A DNA stretch of 64,000 nt from Bradyrhizobium sp. Ghvi (GCF_900115265.1 NZ_FOVU01000004.1:246987-310986); one strand, 5' to 3'. Counted from the first letter of the stretch, positions 17,490 to 27,279 are shown. Made by a program: numbers and translations. The notes: generated from the sequence alone by a model not told the origin.

Positions 17490-17552
17490 CCGGACTTCCT
17501 CCCTCGCTGGGAACAAAGCCGCAAGACGTCAGGAGCGTCAACAAGTCTTCGA

Positions 17553-18116
17553 TTAAAAACGCGTCACGATGTCAGACAGGACCGGCCGCGGACGATCCTC
17601 GCTCGGCCTGGTCGGCTTGCCGATGTGGACGAGGCCGGCGAGTTTCTCGTCCGCCTTGAGGCCGAGGCCATCAAGCACTTCGCGGTCGAAGGCGAACCAG
17701 CCCGTCAGCCAGGCCGCGCCATAACCGAGAGCCGTCGCAGCCGTGACGATGTTCATGGCGCTGGCGCCTGCCGACAATTCCTGCTCCCACGCCGGCACCT
17801 TCGGATGTGGCTTGGTGAAGCTGACGATGCCGATCACCAGCGGCGCATCGGTGAGGCGCTTGCGCTCGGTCTCGATATCGGCGGCGGGCGCGCCGGGATT
17901 CTTGCGGGCAAAGACCTTGGCGATCACCTCGCCGGCGCGCTGGCGGGCGTCACCCTCGAAAATGATGAAGCGCCAGGGCGCGAGCTTGCCGTGATCGGGT
18001 ACGCGTGCGCCGATGGTGAGAATGGTTTCGAGCTCGGCCGGCGAGGGGCCGGGGCCGGTCATCTCGCGCGGCTTGACCGAGCGGCGGGTCTTCAGGAGTT
18101 CGATGGCGTCAAGCAT
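17553..18116 (-). CDS. Nitroreductase family flavoprotein (YdjA-like)
   Basis: The 187-residue protein has the FMN-binding nitroreductase layout: LLKTRRSVKPREM at the N-terminus, VPDHGKLAPWRF near 37-48 (the YdjA-type flavin contact), a central helix GASAMNIVTAATALGYGAAWLTG near 117-140, and a C-terminal LVHIGKP near 164-170. It should reduce nitro- or quinone compounds with NAD(P)H as a homodimer. The ATG at 18116 gives the family length; the frame extends to 18179 without support. It ends 63 bp before the hydrolase gene on the same strand. Confidence 0.88.
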   Translation of the reverse strand: MLDAIELLKTRRSVKPREMTGPGPSPAELETILTIGARVPDHGKLAPWRFIIFEGDARQRAGEVIAKVFARKNPGAPAADIETERKRLTDAPLVIGIVSFTKPHPKVPAWEQELSAGASAMNIVTAATALGYGAAWLTGWFAFDREVLDGLGLKADEKLAGLVHIGKPTRPSEDRPRPVLSDIVTRF

Positions 18117-18210
18117 TGTGATGGTCTCTTCGGCTGGTCGTCGGGCGTGCCATGCCCAGATAGGCATGCACGCCCGCAACCGGAAGCGAGTTTAGATCGA
18201 TTTCAGGGGA

Positions 18211-20253
18211 TCAGACCGCGCCGCGTGCCCGCCGCACATCCGGCGGGGTCGCCTCGTCGACCAGCGCCGCGATGGCCTCCGCGGTCGTCATCACCTTCTG
18301 GCCGTCGCTGCCGAGCCGGCGGACGGAGACCGAATGCGTCTCGGCCTCTTTCTTGCCGACCACGAGCAGCGCCGGGATCTTGGCCAGCGAGTGTTCGCGG
18401 ACCTTGTAGTTGATCTTCTCGTTGCGCAGGTCGATCTCGACCCGAAGCCCCGCGCGCCGCGCCTGCTCCAGCACCACCTTGGCGTATTCGTCGCCTTCGG
18501 AGGTGATGGTTGTGACCACCGCCTGCACCGGCGAGAGCCAGAGCGGGAAGTTGCCGGCATAGTGCTCGATCAGGATGCCGATATAGCGCTCCATCGAGCC
18601 GCAAATTGCCCGGTGCACCATGACGGGCGGTTTCTTGCCGCCGTCATGGTCGATGTAGAAGGCGCCGAACCGCTCCGGCAGGTTGAAGTCGACCTGCGTG
18701 GTGCCGCACTGCCAGTCGCGGCCGATGGCGTCACGGAGCACATATTCGAACTTCGGCCCGTAGAACGCGCCTTCGCCCGGGTTGATCTCGGTCTTGATGT
18801 GATTGTTCTGCGCCTGGATCTCGCGCAGCACTGTGGCCATTACGCGCTCCGCGTGATCCCACATCGCATCCGTGCCGACGCGTTTCTCCGGCCGCGTCGA
18901 CAGCTTCACGGTGAGATCACCGGTGAAGCCGAAATCGGCATAGGTCGACAGGATCAGATCATTGATCTTCAGGCATTCCTCGGCCAGCTGGTCCTCGGTG
19001 CAGAAGATATGCGCATCGTCCTGGGTGAAGCCGCGCACGCGCATCAGGCCGTGCATGGCGCCCGACGGCTCATAACGATGCACCACCCCGAACTCGGCGA
19101 GGCGCAAGGGCAGGTCGCGGTAGCTTTTCAGGCCGTGCTTGAAGATCTGGACGTGACCGGGGCAGTTCATCGGCTTCAGCGCAAACCAGCGCTTGTCCTC
19201 GGCCTCGTCGCCGGCGGACTGGGCCGCGAACATGTTTTCACGGTACCACCCCCAGTGGCCCGAGGTCTCCCACAGCACCTTGTCGAGGATTTGCGGCGCG
19301 TTGACTTCGCTGTAATCGCCGGTGAGGCGGCGGCGCATATAGGCGATCAGCTGCTGGAAGATGGTCCAGCCCTTCGGATGCCAGAACACGACACCAGGAC
19401 CTTCCTCCTGGAAATGGAAGAGGTCGAGCTCGCGCCCGAGCTTGCGATGGTCGCGCTTCTCGGCTTCCTCGATCTGCTTCAGATAGAGATCGAGGTCCTC
19501 CTGCTTGGCGAAGGCCGTGCCGTAGATGCGGGTCAGCATTGGGTTGTTGGAATCGCCGCGCCAATAGGCGCCGGCCACCTTCATCAGCTTGAAGGCGTTG
19601 CCCACCTTGCCCGTCGATGTCATGTGCGGGCCGCGGCAGAGATCGAACCAGTCGCCCTGGTAGTAGATCTTGATCGGCTCGTTGCCGGGGATGGCGTCGA
19701 CCAGCTCGACCTTGAAGGCCTCGCCTTTGTCGCGGAACACCTGTTTTGTCTTCTCGCGATCCCAGACCTCTTTCGTGAAAGGTTTGTCGCGCGCGATGAT
19801 CTCGCGCATCTTCTTTTCGATGGCGGCGAAGTCTTCCGGCGTGAACGGCTCGTTGCGGAAGAAGTCGTAATAGAAGCCGTTCTCGATCACCGGGCCGATG
19901 GTCACTTGCGTGCCCGGCCAAAGCGTCTGCACGGCTTCCGCCAGCACGTGGGCGCAGTCGTGGCGGATCAGCTCGAGTGCCTCCGGCTCGTCGCGCGCGA
20001 CCAACCTGAGCTTGGCGTCGGCTTCGATCGGATCGTTCAGATCAGTGAGCACGCCATCGAGCGCCATCGCAACGGTGCGCTTGGCCAGCGACGGCGAGAT
20101 GCCCTTGGCGATCTCGAGGCCTGTGATGCCCTTGTCATATTGGCGCTGGGCGCCGTCGGGGAAGGTGAGGGTGATCTTGGCGGCGGGGTTCACGGGCTTC
20201 AGGTTACTGAGGGAATATTGAAAGCCGGATTCGGATTTGGGCTGGTCGGACAT
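18211..20253 (-). CDS. thrS: Threonyl-tRNA synthetase
   Basis: The 680-residue enzyme charges tRNA-Thr. An N-terminal TGS domain lies near 28-90, and the SAD editing domain carries H-D-C-A-H and related zinc/editing residues near 100-230. The class II catalytic core has motif 2 in the RYEPSGAMHGLMRVRGFTQD region, and MNCPGH supplies the zinc cysteine. The C-terminal anticodon-binding domain begins at about residue 575. The start at 20253 has AGGAG seven bases upstream on the minus strand; the frame is open to 20385. The length matches the roughly 640-680 of the family. The gene stands alone, divergent from the MFS gene. tRNA-Thr(TGT) is encoded at 46088-46162. Confidence 0.97.
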   Translation of the reverse strand: MSDQPKSESGFQYSLSNLKPVNPAAKITLTFPDGAQRQYDKGITGLEIAKGISPSLAKRTVAMALDGVLTDLNDPIEADAKLRLVARDEPEALELIRHDCAHVLAEAVQTLWPGTQVTIGPVIENGFYYDFFRNEPFTPEDFAAIEKKMREIIARDKPFTKEVWDREKTKQVFRDKGEAFKVELVDAIPGNEPIKIYYQGDWFDLCRGPHMTSTGKVGNAFKLMKVAGAYWRGDSNNPMLTRIYGTAFAKQEDLDLYLKQIEEAEKRDHRKLGRELDLFHFQEEGPGVVFWHPKGWTIFQQLIAYMRRRLTGDYSEVNAPQILDKVLWETSGHWGWYRENMFAAQSAGDEAEDKRWFALKPMNCPGHVQIFKHGLKSYRDLPLRLAEFGVVHRYEPSGAMHGLMRVRGFTQDDAHIFCTEDQLAEECLKINDLILSTYADFGFTGDLTVKLSTRPEKRVGTDAMWDHAERVMATVLREIQAQNNHIKTEINPGEGAFYGPKFEYVLRDAIGRDWQCGTTQVDFNLPERFGAFYIDHDGGKKPPVMVHRAICGSMERYIGILIEHYAGNFPLWLSPVQAVVTTITSEGDEYAKVVLEQARRAGLRVEIDLRNEKINYKVREHSLAKIPALLVVGKKEAETHSVSVRRLGSDGQKVMTTAEAIAALVDEATPPDVRRARGAV

Positions 20254-20439
20254 TGCTTTTCTCCTGAGGCTCACTCCTGCGAACGAGCGCAGGTAAGCGG
20301 GAACGAGCGATATATCAGGCGATTCGGCCTGCGCAATCCGGCAATTCCAAGAAAGTGGCGCGCAAAAGCGGAGGCGGCGCGCCAACTATTTGACGCCGTA
20401 CCCTTTAACTTGTCACGAGCCGCCGCTACATGCGTTTGC

Positions 20440-21615
20440 ATGGAAAATGCCCCCGCCGCCCGCCGTTTCGCTCCTACCGCCCTGATGCTCGGCAATCTTG
20501 TCACCGGCTGCTCGGTGCTGGCGCCGGCGGGCATGCTGCCGGAATTGGCGAGCGGGCTCGATGTCAGCATCCATGCTGCCGGGCTCCTCATCACCTTTGG
20601 CGCGATCGTGTTGTGCATCGGTTCGCCGCTGACGGCGTGGCTGACCAGCCGCATTGAACGGCGGATTTTGCTCACCACGACGCTCGCCGCGCTGGCCCTT
20701 GGCAATCTCGCTTCGGCCTTTGCGCCCGACTATGCGAGCCTCCTCGCCATCCGCCTCGTTATGCTCGCCGTTGGCGCGCTATACACGCCGCAGGCCGCGG
20801 GCACGGCGGCGCTGATCGTGCCGGCCGAGCGGCGCGGCAGCACGATTGCCTACATTTTCCTGGGCTGGTCGCTCGCGGCCGCCGCAGGGCTCCCGCTCAT
20901 CACCTTGATCGCCAGCCGCTATGGCTGGCGCGCCGCCTATGTCGAGATCGGTGCGCTCGGCTGTGTCAGCTTCCTGTTCTTGCTGATGCGGCTGCCGGGA
21001 GGTTTGAAGGGCGCCCCGGTGGATCTGAAGACCTGGGCCGAGGTCGGCCGCAGCAGGATCATCCTGCTCCTGCTTGCGATCACCATGCTGCAAATGTCGG
21101 GGCAGTTCGTGGTGTTCACCTATATGGGCCCGCTGCTCAACAAGCTCACCGGCGCCGGCCCCGATGCGATCGGCCTGGTGTTCGCGCTCTACGGCGTCTG
21201 CGGCTTTCTCGGCCTCGTCATCGCGACCCGTATCGTCGACACCGCGGGGCCTTACCGAACCTCCGTGCTGTTCACTTGCCTCCTGCTTGCGGGGATGACG
21301 GGCTGGGCGCTCGTTGCCGGCACGCTCGTGCTGATGGCGGTCGCGGTCGCGGTCTGGGGGCTTGGCTTTGCATCGACCAATTCGATGCAGCAGGTCCGAT
21401 TGGTCGCCGCCGCGCCGTCCCTGGCATCGGCGACCGTCGCGCTCAATACGTCCGTCCTCTATATCGGACAGGCCGTCGGCTCCGCCGTTGGCGGGATCCT
21501 GTTCGCCCGCGAGCAGCTGCATATGCTCGGCTTCGTGGCGGTCGGTTTCGTCGTGTTGGCGGTGATCCTGGTGATCGTGACCCGGCCCCGTCCGCTGGCT
21601 GCCGCCAAGGCCTGA
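20440..21615 (+). CDS. MFS transporter (drug/arabinose efflux type)
   Basis: This is a 391-residue, roughly 12-helix secondary transporter. After a short cytoplasmic N-terminus, TM1 begins at TALMLGNLVTGCSVLAPAGM. The loop 2-3 motif A is S-R-I-E-R-R, and a PAERRGSTIAYIFLGWSLA segment lies in TM4-5. It resembles the AraJ/YdeE/DHA1 group that exports drugs or sugars. The start is ATG at 20440; the upstream frame is antisense to thrS and not coding. The substrate is unknown. Confidence 0.88.
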   Translation: MENAPAARRFAPTALMLGNLVTGCSVLAPAGMLPELASGLDVSIHAAGLLITFGAIVLCIGSPLTAWLTSRIERRILLTTTLAALALGNLASAFAPDYASLLAIRLVMLAVGALYTPQAAGTAALIVPAERRGSTIAYIFLGWSLAAAAGLPLITLIASRYGWRAAYVEIGALGCVSFLFLLMRLPGGLKGAPVDLKTWAEVGRSRIILLLLAITMLQMSGQFVVFTYMGPLLNKLTGAGPDAIGLVFALYGVCGFLGLVIATRIVDTAGPYRTSVLFTCLLLAGMTGWALVAGTLVLMAVAVAVWGLGFASTNSMQQVRLVAAAPSLASATVALNTSVLYIGQAVGSAVGGILFAREQLHMLGFVAVGFVVLAVILVIVTRPRPLAAAKA

Positions 21616-21705
21616 ATCCCGCCTTTCGTCCGCGCAAGGCGCTTGGCAAACCGCGAGTCAGAGCGTTAGAACGCCAGCTGTGGGGACCAAAGAGAGTTGA
21701 TTGAG

Positions 21706-22098
21706 ATGAGGATGATTCTGGCGGTTGCCGCGGTGCTCTATTCAGCCTCCGCGTTTGCGCAAACCGACAAGCCTCCGATGGTGGGGGACAAGCCGCTGGT
21801 GCAGGTGAAGCCCAAGGGGACCAAGGCTGGGACCAAGGAGGCCGCTGCCAAGCCGGCCGCGGCGGCACCGAAAGGCAAGCCGCAATCGATTGCCGTGCGG
21901 CTCCAGGCGTGCCTCGACATCGATGACGGCACCAAGGACCGTCTGAACTGCTACGACGCGGTCATTCCGCCGGCGCCGAAGCCCAAGGCGCCCAAGGCCA
22001 AGGGGGTCGCCGACTGCCGCTTCCTCAAGGAAGAGGACGAGCGTCTGGCCTGCTTCAACGGCTTTGCCGAAAGCATTCCGAAGCTGCCCAAGAGCTGA
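21706..22098 (+). CDS. Small secreted hypothetical protein with two C-x-RL-x-C motifs
   Basis: The 130-residue product has a signal peptide (residues 1-16, cleavage near AFA-QT), a basic alanine/lysine-rich linker at about 25-63, and two cysteine motifs of the form C-(8-10)-D-R-L-x-C-Y/F: ACLDIDDGTKDRLNCYD near 68-84 and CRFLKEEDERLACFNG near 103-118. The linker and Cys pairs suggest a periplasmic protein with two disulfides. I do not recognise a function. AGAGAG lies nine bases upstream of the ATG. The stop is followed directly by an 11-bp tandem repeat. Confidence 0.7.
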   Translation: MRMILAVAAVLYSASAFAQTDKPPMVGDKPLVQVKPKGTKAGTKEAAAKPAAAAPKGKPQSIAVRLQACLDIDDGTKDRLNCYDAVIPPAPKPKAPKAKGVADCRFLKEEDERLACFNGFAESIPKLPKS

Positions 22099-22125
22099 AG
22101 AAGAGCTGAAGAAGAGCTGAACGAG
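22093..22125. repeat. 11-bp tandem repeat at a gene end
   Basis: The unit AGCTGAAGAAG occurs twice and a third AGCTGAACGAG copy follows. The first unit contains the stop codon of the preceding small secreted protein, so a change in copy number would leave that stop in place. Confidence 0.65.
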
Positions 22126-22133
22126 GGCTGAAA

Positions 22134-23456
22134 TTATCGGCTCGATGCCGACGAAGCGGTACTGGCGACGCGTGCGAGTGCCAGCGCCGGCGTTGCCGAC
22201 ATCTTCACCAGCACGTCCTTGAGCGGATACTGCGTCCACGCGCGATTGACGTAATCGCGATGGGTGATGCCATCGCCGGTTTCGACGAACACGACGCTAC
22301 CGGGACGCAAGGGGCCATCCATCTCCTCGGAGACGCTGATGCCCTTTTGCCTGAGCATACTCATCAGTTCGCGGTCGCGCCTTGCTGTGTAGTGCGTATA
22401 GGAGCTGACGAAGAAGCCGGAGCGGTGGCTTTCGATCCAGGACGCGAACTTGTCCATCTCGCCATAGACCGCATCGAGCAACACGACGCCGCGGACGCGA
22501 TCGCTGATGCCGCCGACCTCAAGACTCCAGGCGGTGGGCAGGAAGCCGCCGCTATAGCCGACGATCACGATCGGCATGCTGGCGAAGGCGCGCGCGCTGT
22601 CGGGATCGCCGGTGAGACGGGCGAGATGGTTCGCCGATTCCTCCATGAAGCGCTTGAGGCCACCGGGCTGCCAGAATTTTCCGGCGCTGGAATCGGCCGC
22701 GTCGACGGCCATCTGGGGGGCAAGCAGCACGGCATTGGCGCCGGACGCAGTGATCTGCTGCGGCACGAGCTGGCGGTCGCGCACGTCGCGCTCGAGCGTC
22801 GCGCCATTGCCATGGAAGAACACCACGATCACGCCAGGCTTGCGCACGTCGAAATGCTCGGGGACGTGGACCAGCACGCGGCTGTCATTGTAAGTCTCGT
22901 CCTGCCAGAACACGCGCCCCGAGAAGCTGCGATGGCCGCGGCGGTCGCCCTTGGAGATGTTGAGGAAGGGCGCGTCGGAGGCGGGGTTGTTGCCGAAATA
23001 GGGGAAGGCCGAGGACTTCATGCTGACGAGCGTCGTCAGGTCCTCACGCGGTGGACGCTTGTAAGGGATCTGCGGCTCAAGGGAGGCGACCTTGTAGGAC
23101 GCCTGCTCCGGTTGGGGCGGTTGCTCCACGGCGCGCTTGGGCGAGAAGTCCGACATCTGCCGTTGCAGGAAACTCTCGCCCGCCGAGGGGAAGCGCTCCT
23201 TGAATTGCGGGGCAGGAAAGCGATCTTCGAAAGTGTCGCCGCTTGCGACTTGTCTATTGGCTTGAGGATTGGAGGTTTGGGGATTGGTCTTGGCAACGAC
23301 GTGGACATTGGCCTGAGAGCCCGCGGCAAGCGCTGTCGGATTCGGCGACTGGCCGCATTGAACCAATGTGAGCGAGAGTGGCACCAAGCCTGAGATCAGG
23401 GCGATCCGAAGCGCACGGCCGCGCATCCGGGACGTCTCAGCCCGGTCAGCACGCAT
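22134..23456 (-). CDS. Lipoprotein-like alpha/beta hydrolase
   Basis: From the ATG at 23456 this is about 440 residues. A basic N-terminus and hydrophobic stretch end in L-V-Q-C (lipobox-like, near residue 33), so it may be lipidated and anchored in the envelope. The first third is Ser/Pro/Asn rich. The catalytic half has an HVPEHFDVRKPGVIVVFFHGNG oxyanion strand and the nucleophile elbow G-Y-S-G-G near residue 297; acid and histidine lie further on. The substrate is unknown. The frame is open to 23612, and 23489 is another start. It runs opposite to the APC permease, with a 355-bp promoter region between. Confidence 0.75.
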   Translation of the reverse strand: MRADRAETSRMRGRALRIALISGLVPLSLTLVQCGQSPNPTALAAGSQANVHVVAKTNPQTSNPQANRQVASGDTFEDRFPAPQFKERFPSAGESFLQRQMSDFSPKRAVEQPPQPEQASYKVASLEPQIPYKRPPREDLTTLVSMKSSAFPYFGNNPASDAPFLNISKGDRRGHRSFSGRVFWQDETYNDSRVLVHVPEHFDVRKPGVIVVFFHGNGATLERDVRDRQLVPQQITASGANAVLLAPQMAVDAADSSAGKFWQPGGLKRFMEESANHLARLTGDPDSARAFASMPIVIVGYSGGFLPTAWSLEVGGISDRVRGVVLLDAVYGEMDKFASWIESHRSGFFVSSYTHYTARRDRELMSMLRQKGISVSEEMDGPLRPGSVVFVETGDGITHRDYVNRAWTQYPLKDVLVKMSATPALALARVASTASSASSR

Positions 23457-23811
23457 GTCTGCTTTCAATTTCGGAACGGCCCCGACCATCCACCCATGAC
23501 CCCAAGTCACGAACCATCGGCAATTTTGAGACAATTGAGCCGACTGGTGTTTAGGCGACGTTAAGCGTCCGGAGAAACTAACCCCCACATCCGGAACGAT
23601 TAAAAAGACCACGCAATCGTGTCGCGATTGTGGGAGGGATGCGCGTATTTCGGCGGCCGAATACGGATTTATCGCCCAAGCGTGGGCGTTTAGGGTGGCT
23701 AATTACCTATTTTGGCCGCCTCATTTAACCCTTGTTAACCCTGCTTGAATTGACTGCAGCAATCTGCACGATGCCTCCCACGAGGCGCGACGCCTGAGGC
23801 TTAGGACCCAG

Positions 23812-25179
23812 ATGACGGCATCAGATGCGGGAACGGCGCCTTGGACCGGGCGGCTGACTGGGGGCGGCTCCGGGGTTTCCGTTCTGGTCGCAACCGCCAT
23901 CGTCGTTGCCGACATGATCGGGGTCGGCGTCTTCACCAGCCTCGGCTTTCAGGTCAAGGACATTCCCTCCGGCTTCTCGATTCTTGCGCTGTGGACAATC
24001 GGTGGCATCGTCGCGCTGTGTGGCGTGTTCTCCTACAGCGAGCTCGGCGCGATGTTTCCGCGCTCGAGCGGAGAGTACAATTTCCTCGGCCGCGCCTATC
24101 ATCCGGCGTTCGGTTTTCTCGCCGGCTGGGTCTCGGCGACGGTCGGCTTCGCGGCACCGGTGGCACTCGCGGCCATGGCTTTCGGCGAATACGCCAAATC
24201 CGTCATGCCCGATCTCCCGCCGATCCCGCTCGCGATCGGCGTGGTGTGGCTGGTCTCGATCGTGCAATTGACCGGCGTCAGGCATTCCTCGACGTTCCAG
24301 CTGTTCTCGACCATCCTCAAGGTCGTGCTGATCGTCGCTTTCCTCGTCGCCGGATTCGTCATCGGCACCCCGCAGCCGATCTCCTTTGCGCCGCAGGCGG
24401 GCGATCTCGCCCACATCGTCAGTGCGCCTTTCGCAATCGGACTGGTCTTCGTGATGTATTCGTTCTCGGGCTGGAATGCCGCAACCTACATCATCGGCGA
24501 GATGAACACGCCGCAGCAGAGCCTGCCGCGTGCGCTGCTTGCGGGCACGCTGATCGTGCTGGTGCTGTATGTCGCGCTCAATGCGGTATTTCTTCACTCG
24601 ACGCCAATCAGCGCGCTGGCGGGCCAGCTCGATGTCGCAAGCGTGGCCGGCAGCAGCATCTTCGGCAATCTCGGTGGTCGGATCGTCGGCGCGATGATCT
24701 GCGTCGGCCTGGTCTCCTCGATCAGCGCGATGATGTGGATCGGGCCGCGCGTGATGATGACGATGGGGGAGGACATTCCGGCGCTGCGCGTGTTCTCGAA
24801 GAAATCGGCGAGCGGCGCGCCGGCCTACGCCATCCTGTTTCAGCTCGCGGTCGCCAATCTCTTGCTGTTCACGCGCAGTTTCGAGGCGGTGCTTGACTTC
24901 ATTCAGTTCGCGCTGCTGTTCTGCTCGTTCTTCACGGTTGCCGGGGTGATCAAGCTGCGCATCACCGATCCCGATCTGCCGCGGCCGTATCGCGCCTGGG
25001 GATATCCGTTCACGCCGCTCATTTTCCTGCTCGTGACCGCATCGATGATGTACTACCTCTTGACCGAGCGGCCCGTGCAGTCGCTGTCGGGGATGCTCGT
25101 CATGCTCTCGGGCTTGTTGATTTATGCTGTTTTCCGTAGGCGGCCGATCGCCGCTGCCGCTTCACATAATCGCGAATAG
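23812..25179 (+). CDS. APC family amino acid permease
   Basis: The 455-residue protein has about 12 transmembrane helices and the APC signature in TM1, GVSVLVATAIVVADMIGVGVF with the GxG break (near residues 20-42). Helix 2 carries the SYSELGAMFPRSSGEYNFLGRAY motif typical of amino acid/polyamine permeases, and TM6 has YSFSGWNAATYIIGEM. It should take up an amino acid or amine by cation coupling. The next gene starts two bases after its stop, which indicates one operon. Confidence 0.92.
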   Translation: MTASDAGTAPWTGRLTGGGSGVSVLVATAIVVADMIGVGVFTSLGFQVKDIPSGFSILALWTIGGIVALCGVFSYSELGAMFPRSSGEYNFLGRAYHPAFGFLAGWVSATVGFAAPVALAAMAFGEYAKSVMPDLPPIPLAIGVVWLVSIVQLTGVRHSSTFQLFSTILKVVLIVAFLVAGFVIGTPQPISFAPQAGDLAHIVSAPFAIGLVFVMYSFSGWNAATYIIGEMNTPQQSLPRALLAGTLIVLVLYVALNAVFLHSTPISALAGQLDVASVAGSSIFGNLGGRIVGAMICVGLVSSISAMMWIGPRVMMTMGEDIPALRVFSKKSASGAPAYAILFQLAVANLLLFTRSFEAVLDFIQFALLFCSFFTVAGVIKLRITDPDLPRPYRAWGYPFTPLIFLLVTASMMYYLLTERPVQSLSGMLVMLSGLLIYAVFRRRPIAAAASHNRE

Positions 25180-25181
25180 AC

Positions 25182-26396
25182 ATGTTTCGCCCCAAGAGAC
25201 TTGCGGTCGTCGCACTTGCCCTTTTGGCTGCGGCCATCTCGTCCGCACGTGCGGCCGAGGTCACGTTTGACGACACCGCGCGCTTCCTGGCAGGGATGCA
25301 GCCGTCGGTGGATTCACCGCTGGTGCCGTTCACCAAGGATCCATCCTGGCAGCATCACGCTAAATTCTTCGACGGCGCTTTCGCCCAGCTCGAGCAGCGG
25401 CAGATATCGAAGATTCGGGACTGGTCCGACGTCAATCTCGCCGCGCCCAGGCCGACGATGTTCTACTTCTTCAGCGGCCCGGATTTCCTCTACGCCAACG
25501 CTTTTTATTCCAAGGCCAGCACTTACGTGCTGGGAGCGCTGGAGCCTGTCGGTGCGGTGCCCGATCTGACCAGGCTGCCGCGCGGCTCGGTCAACGTCGC
25601 GCTCTACAATGTCGAGCGCTCGCTCGGCTCGATCCTGAGCTTTTCCTTCTTCATCACCAAGCAGATGAAGGTCGACCTGCACGCCAACCAGGTCAGCGGC
25701 ACCTTACCGATCCTCTACGTCTTCCTGGCGCGCTCCGGCAAAACCATCCGCAACGTCGAGATGGTCGCGCTCGACGACAAGGGCGGGATGCATACGGGCA
25801 ACGACATTCCGGGGCCGAACGCCACGCGCGGCGTCCGCATCACCTTTGCAGGCAGCGACGGCGAGGCGCGTACGCTGTATTATTTCTCGACCGACCTCTC
25901 GAATCCTGGCGCACGTGCGGCGGGCTTCCTGAAGTTCTGCGAAACGCTCGGTCCCGGCAACAGCCTGATCAAGAGCGCATCCTACCTGCTGCATTCCGGC
26001 AACTTCAGCGTCGCCCGCGACTGGCTGCTCGCCAACAGCGCGACCATCATCCAGGACGATTCCGGCATTCCGCTCGCCAATTACAACCCGCGGCAATGGC
26101 GGCTCTTCCCCTTCGGTCGCTATCTCGGACCGATCGGCGAATTCCCGGGCCGTTATCAGGAGCGTTACGCTGAATTATTCACCCGTGCCCAGCCGATCGA
26201 TTTCGGCGTCGGCTATCGCTGGCGGATCCATGAGTCGAATCTGCTGCTGGCCGTGAAAATCCCGGGAAGCGAGACCGCCCCGGCTGCAGAGACAACGTCG
26301 TCCTCCGAGCCGCCGCCGAAGCCGGCGCGGCCGAAGCGACCACGTCCGCCCGAGCCGATTCCGCCGCCGCCCGGACGTTTCTTCTGGTTCCGCTGA
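25182..26396 (+). CDS. Secreted hypothetical protein, operon partner of the APC permease
   Basis: The 404-residue product has a Sec signal peptide (residues 1-24, cleaving near ARA-AE). The body is a single mixed alpha/beta domain with MFYFFSGPDFLYANAFY and GSVNVALYNVERSLGSILSF stretches, and ends in a proline- and lysine-rich tail (about 365-400). No family motif is known to me. With only a 2-nt gap to the upstream permease it is probably cotranscribed, so it may process or bind the permease substrate in the periplasm; this is inference from context only. Confidence 0.75.
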   Translation: MFRPKRLAVVALALLAAAISSARAAEVTFDDTARFLAGMQPSVDSPLVPFTKDPSWQHHAKFFDGAFAQLEQRQISKIRDWSDVNLAAPRPTMFYFFSGPDFLYANAFYSKASTYVLGALEPVGAVPDLTRLPRGSVNVALYNVERSLGSILSFSFFITKQMKVDLHANQVSGTLPILYVFLARSGKTIRNVEMVALDDKGGMHTGNDIPGPNATRGVRITFAGSDGEARTLYYFSTDLSNPGARAAGFLKFCETLGPGNSLIKSASYLLHSGNFSVARDWLLANSATIIQDDSGIPLANYNPRQWRLFPFGRYLGPIGEFPGRYQERYAELFTRAQPIDFGVGYRWRIHESNLLLAVKIPGSETAPAAETTSSSEPPPKPARPKRPRPPEPIPPPPGRFFWFR

Positions 26397-26609
26397 CTAC
26401 CAGTGCACGCTCTGGCTGGGCACGATGAACGCCGTCGTGCTCGGCGGAGTCGCAAGACTTGTTGTCAGATACCAGCCGGAGCCGAGGACCAGCACGAGCA
26501 GAGCGATGATCGCGAGCATGTCGACGGTTCTGGGATCGTGATCCCTCGGATTAAAGCTAAGATGTGAACCAAGTCTGAAATGAAAGTGAGGGCTGATTTT
26601 CCAGCGCAT
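26397..26609 (-). CDS. Small membrane protein
   Basis: The 70-residue product starts at the ATG at 26609, preceded by GGGAGGAA. It has a hydrophilic head (MRWKISPHFHFRLG), one strong transmembrane segment LAIIALLVLVLGSGWYL near residues 32-48, and a short C-terminal tail. No family is recognised. Its stop abuts that of the opposite gene without overlap. Confidence 0.65.
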   Translation of the reverse strand: MRWKISPHFHFRLGSHLSFNPRDHDPRTVDMLAIIALLVLVLGSGWYLTTSLATPPSTTAFIVPSQSVHW

Positions 26610-26700
26610 TGTTGTTTCCTCCCGTGGGAGTGTCACAATAATGCGAGGGCAGAGTTCCGGTTCCGCTCAGGGCACCGATGCGCAAAGCACCGCAGCAAAC

Positions 26701-27039
26701 TCAGGATGGATTGACGCCGCGCCAGCGGGCATAGCGCCATGGCAAATACCAACGCGCACCCTGCGGCGGGGAGAGAGGCACATTGTCGATCCCTGATGTG
26801 CCGAAAGGATTGCAGCGCAACAGGCGCGCGAGCGTCATCCAGCCACCGGCCCAAAGACCAAACCGCTCGATCGCCTCATCGCCATAGACAGAGCAGGTTG
26901 GCAGATGGCGGCAGTTATATCCGACCAGCGGCGACAGCGAATGCCGGTATAGCCAGATCAGCGCGCGGCCGAATCTGCGCGGCAGTCGCAACGCTTCACT
27001 GAGGGAAGCGGAACAATGCTCGCAGGTTGAATGCTTCAT
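26701..27039 (-). CDS. yidD: Membrane protein insertion efficiency factor YidD
   Basis: The 112-residue protein has the YidD core: I-x-L-Y-R-H-S-L-S-P-L near 29-40, CRHLPTCSVYGDEAI with the paired cysteines near 43-57, and RLLRCNPFG near 72-80. YidD lies at the inner membrane and helps the YidC insertase and the SRP-dependent insertion of membrane proteins. The N-terminal 20 residues with a C-E-H-C motif are extra to the usual sequence, and the C-terminus is longer than in E. coli YidD (about 85 residues). It is not next to rnpA-yidC here. Confidence 0.9.
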   Translation of the reverse strand: MKHSTCEHCSASLSEALRLPRRFGRALIWLYRHSLSPLVGYNCRHLPTCSVYGDEAIERFGLWAGGWMTLARLLRCNPFGTSGIDNVPLSPPQGARWYLPWRYARWRGVNPS

Positions 27040-27279
27040 GTGCGCTGTGCCGCGATCGTGAGCCAGATCTTGCCCGGTTCCGGCGCAGGGAACAGCAGCT
27101 GTTGTTTTCGCGCCATATTTTCCGTGCTTTTTGGGAGCAGTGCAGCAAGTCCCTATGGACGGGCTGTATTCCCCCGGATACCATTTTTATGACACTCGTG
27201 AAAACATACGACTGTATGATCGACTCATCGAGCGCGAAGTGGGGATAATCGCGCCAATGGGCTTGGGGAAGGGATCAGC

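Noticed and set aside
18334..20253. Very long plus-strand open frame opposite thrS, continuous with the MFS gene
   Set aside because: It is the antisense of thrS, held open by GC-rich codons; the MFS protein has its own start and signature helices from 20440, and the upstream translation is charged low-complexity shadow.
20254..20439. T-box or other leader between thrS and the MFS gene
   Set aside because: No T-box sequence (TGGGTGGTACCGCG) or specifier stem is visible, and T-boxes are rare in alphaproteobacteria.
23725..23738. TTAA-N6-TTAA pair upstream of the APC permease
   Set aside because: The spacing is 6, not the 7 of CtrA sites, so I did not call it a box.
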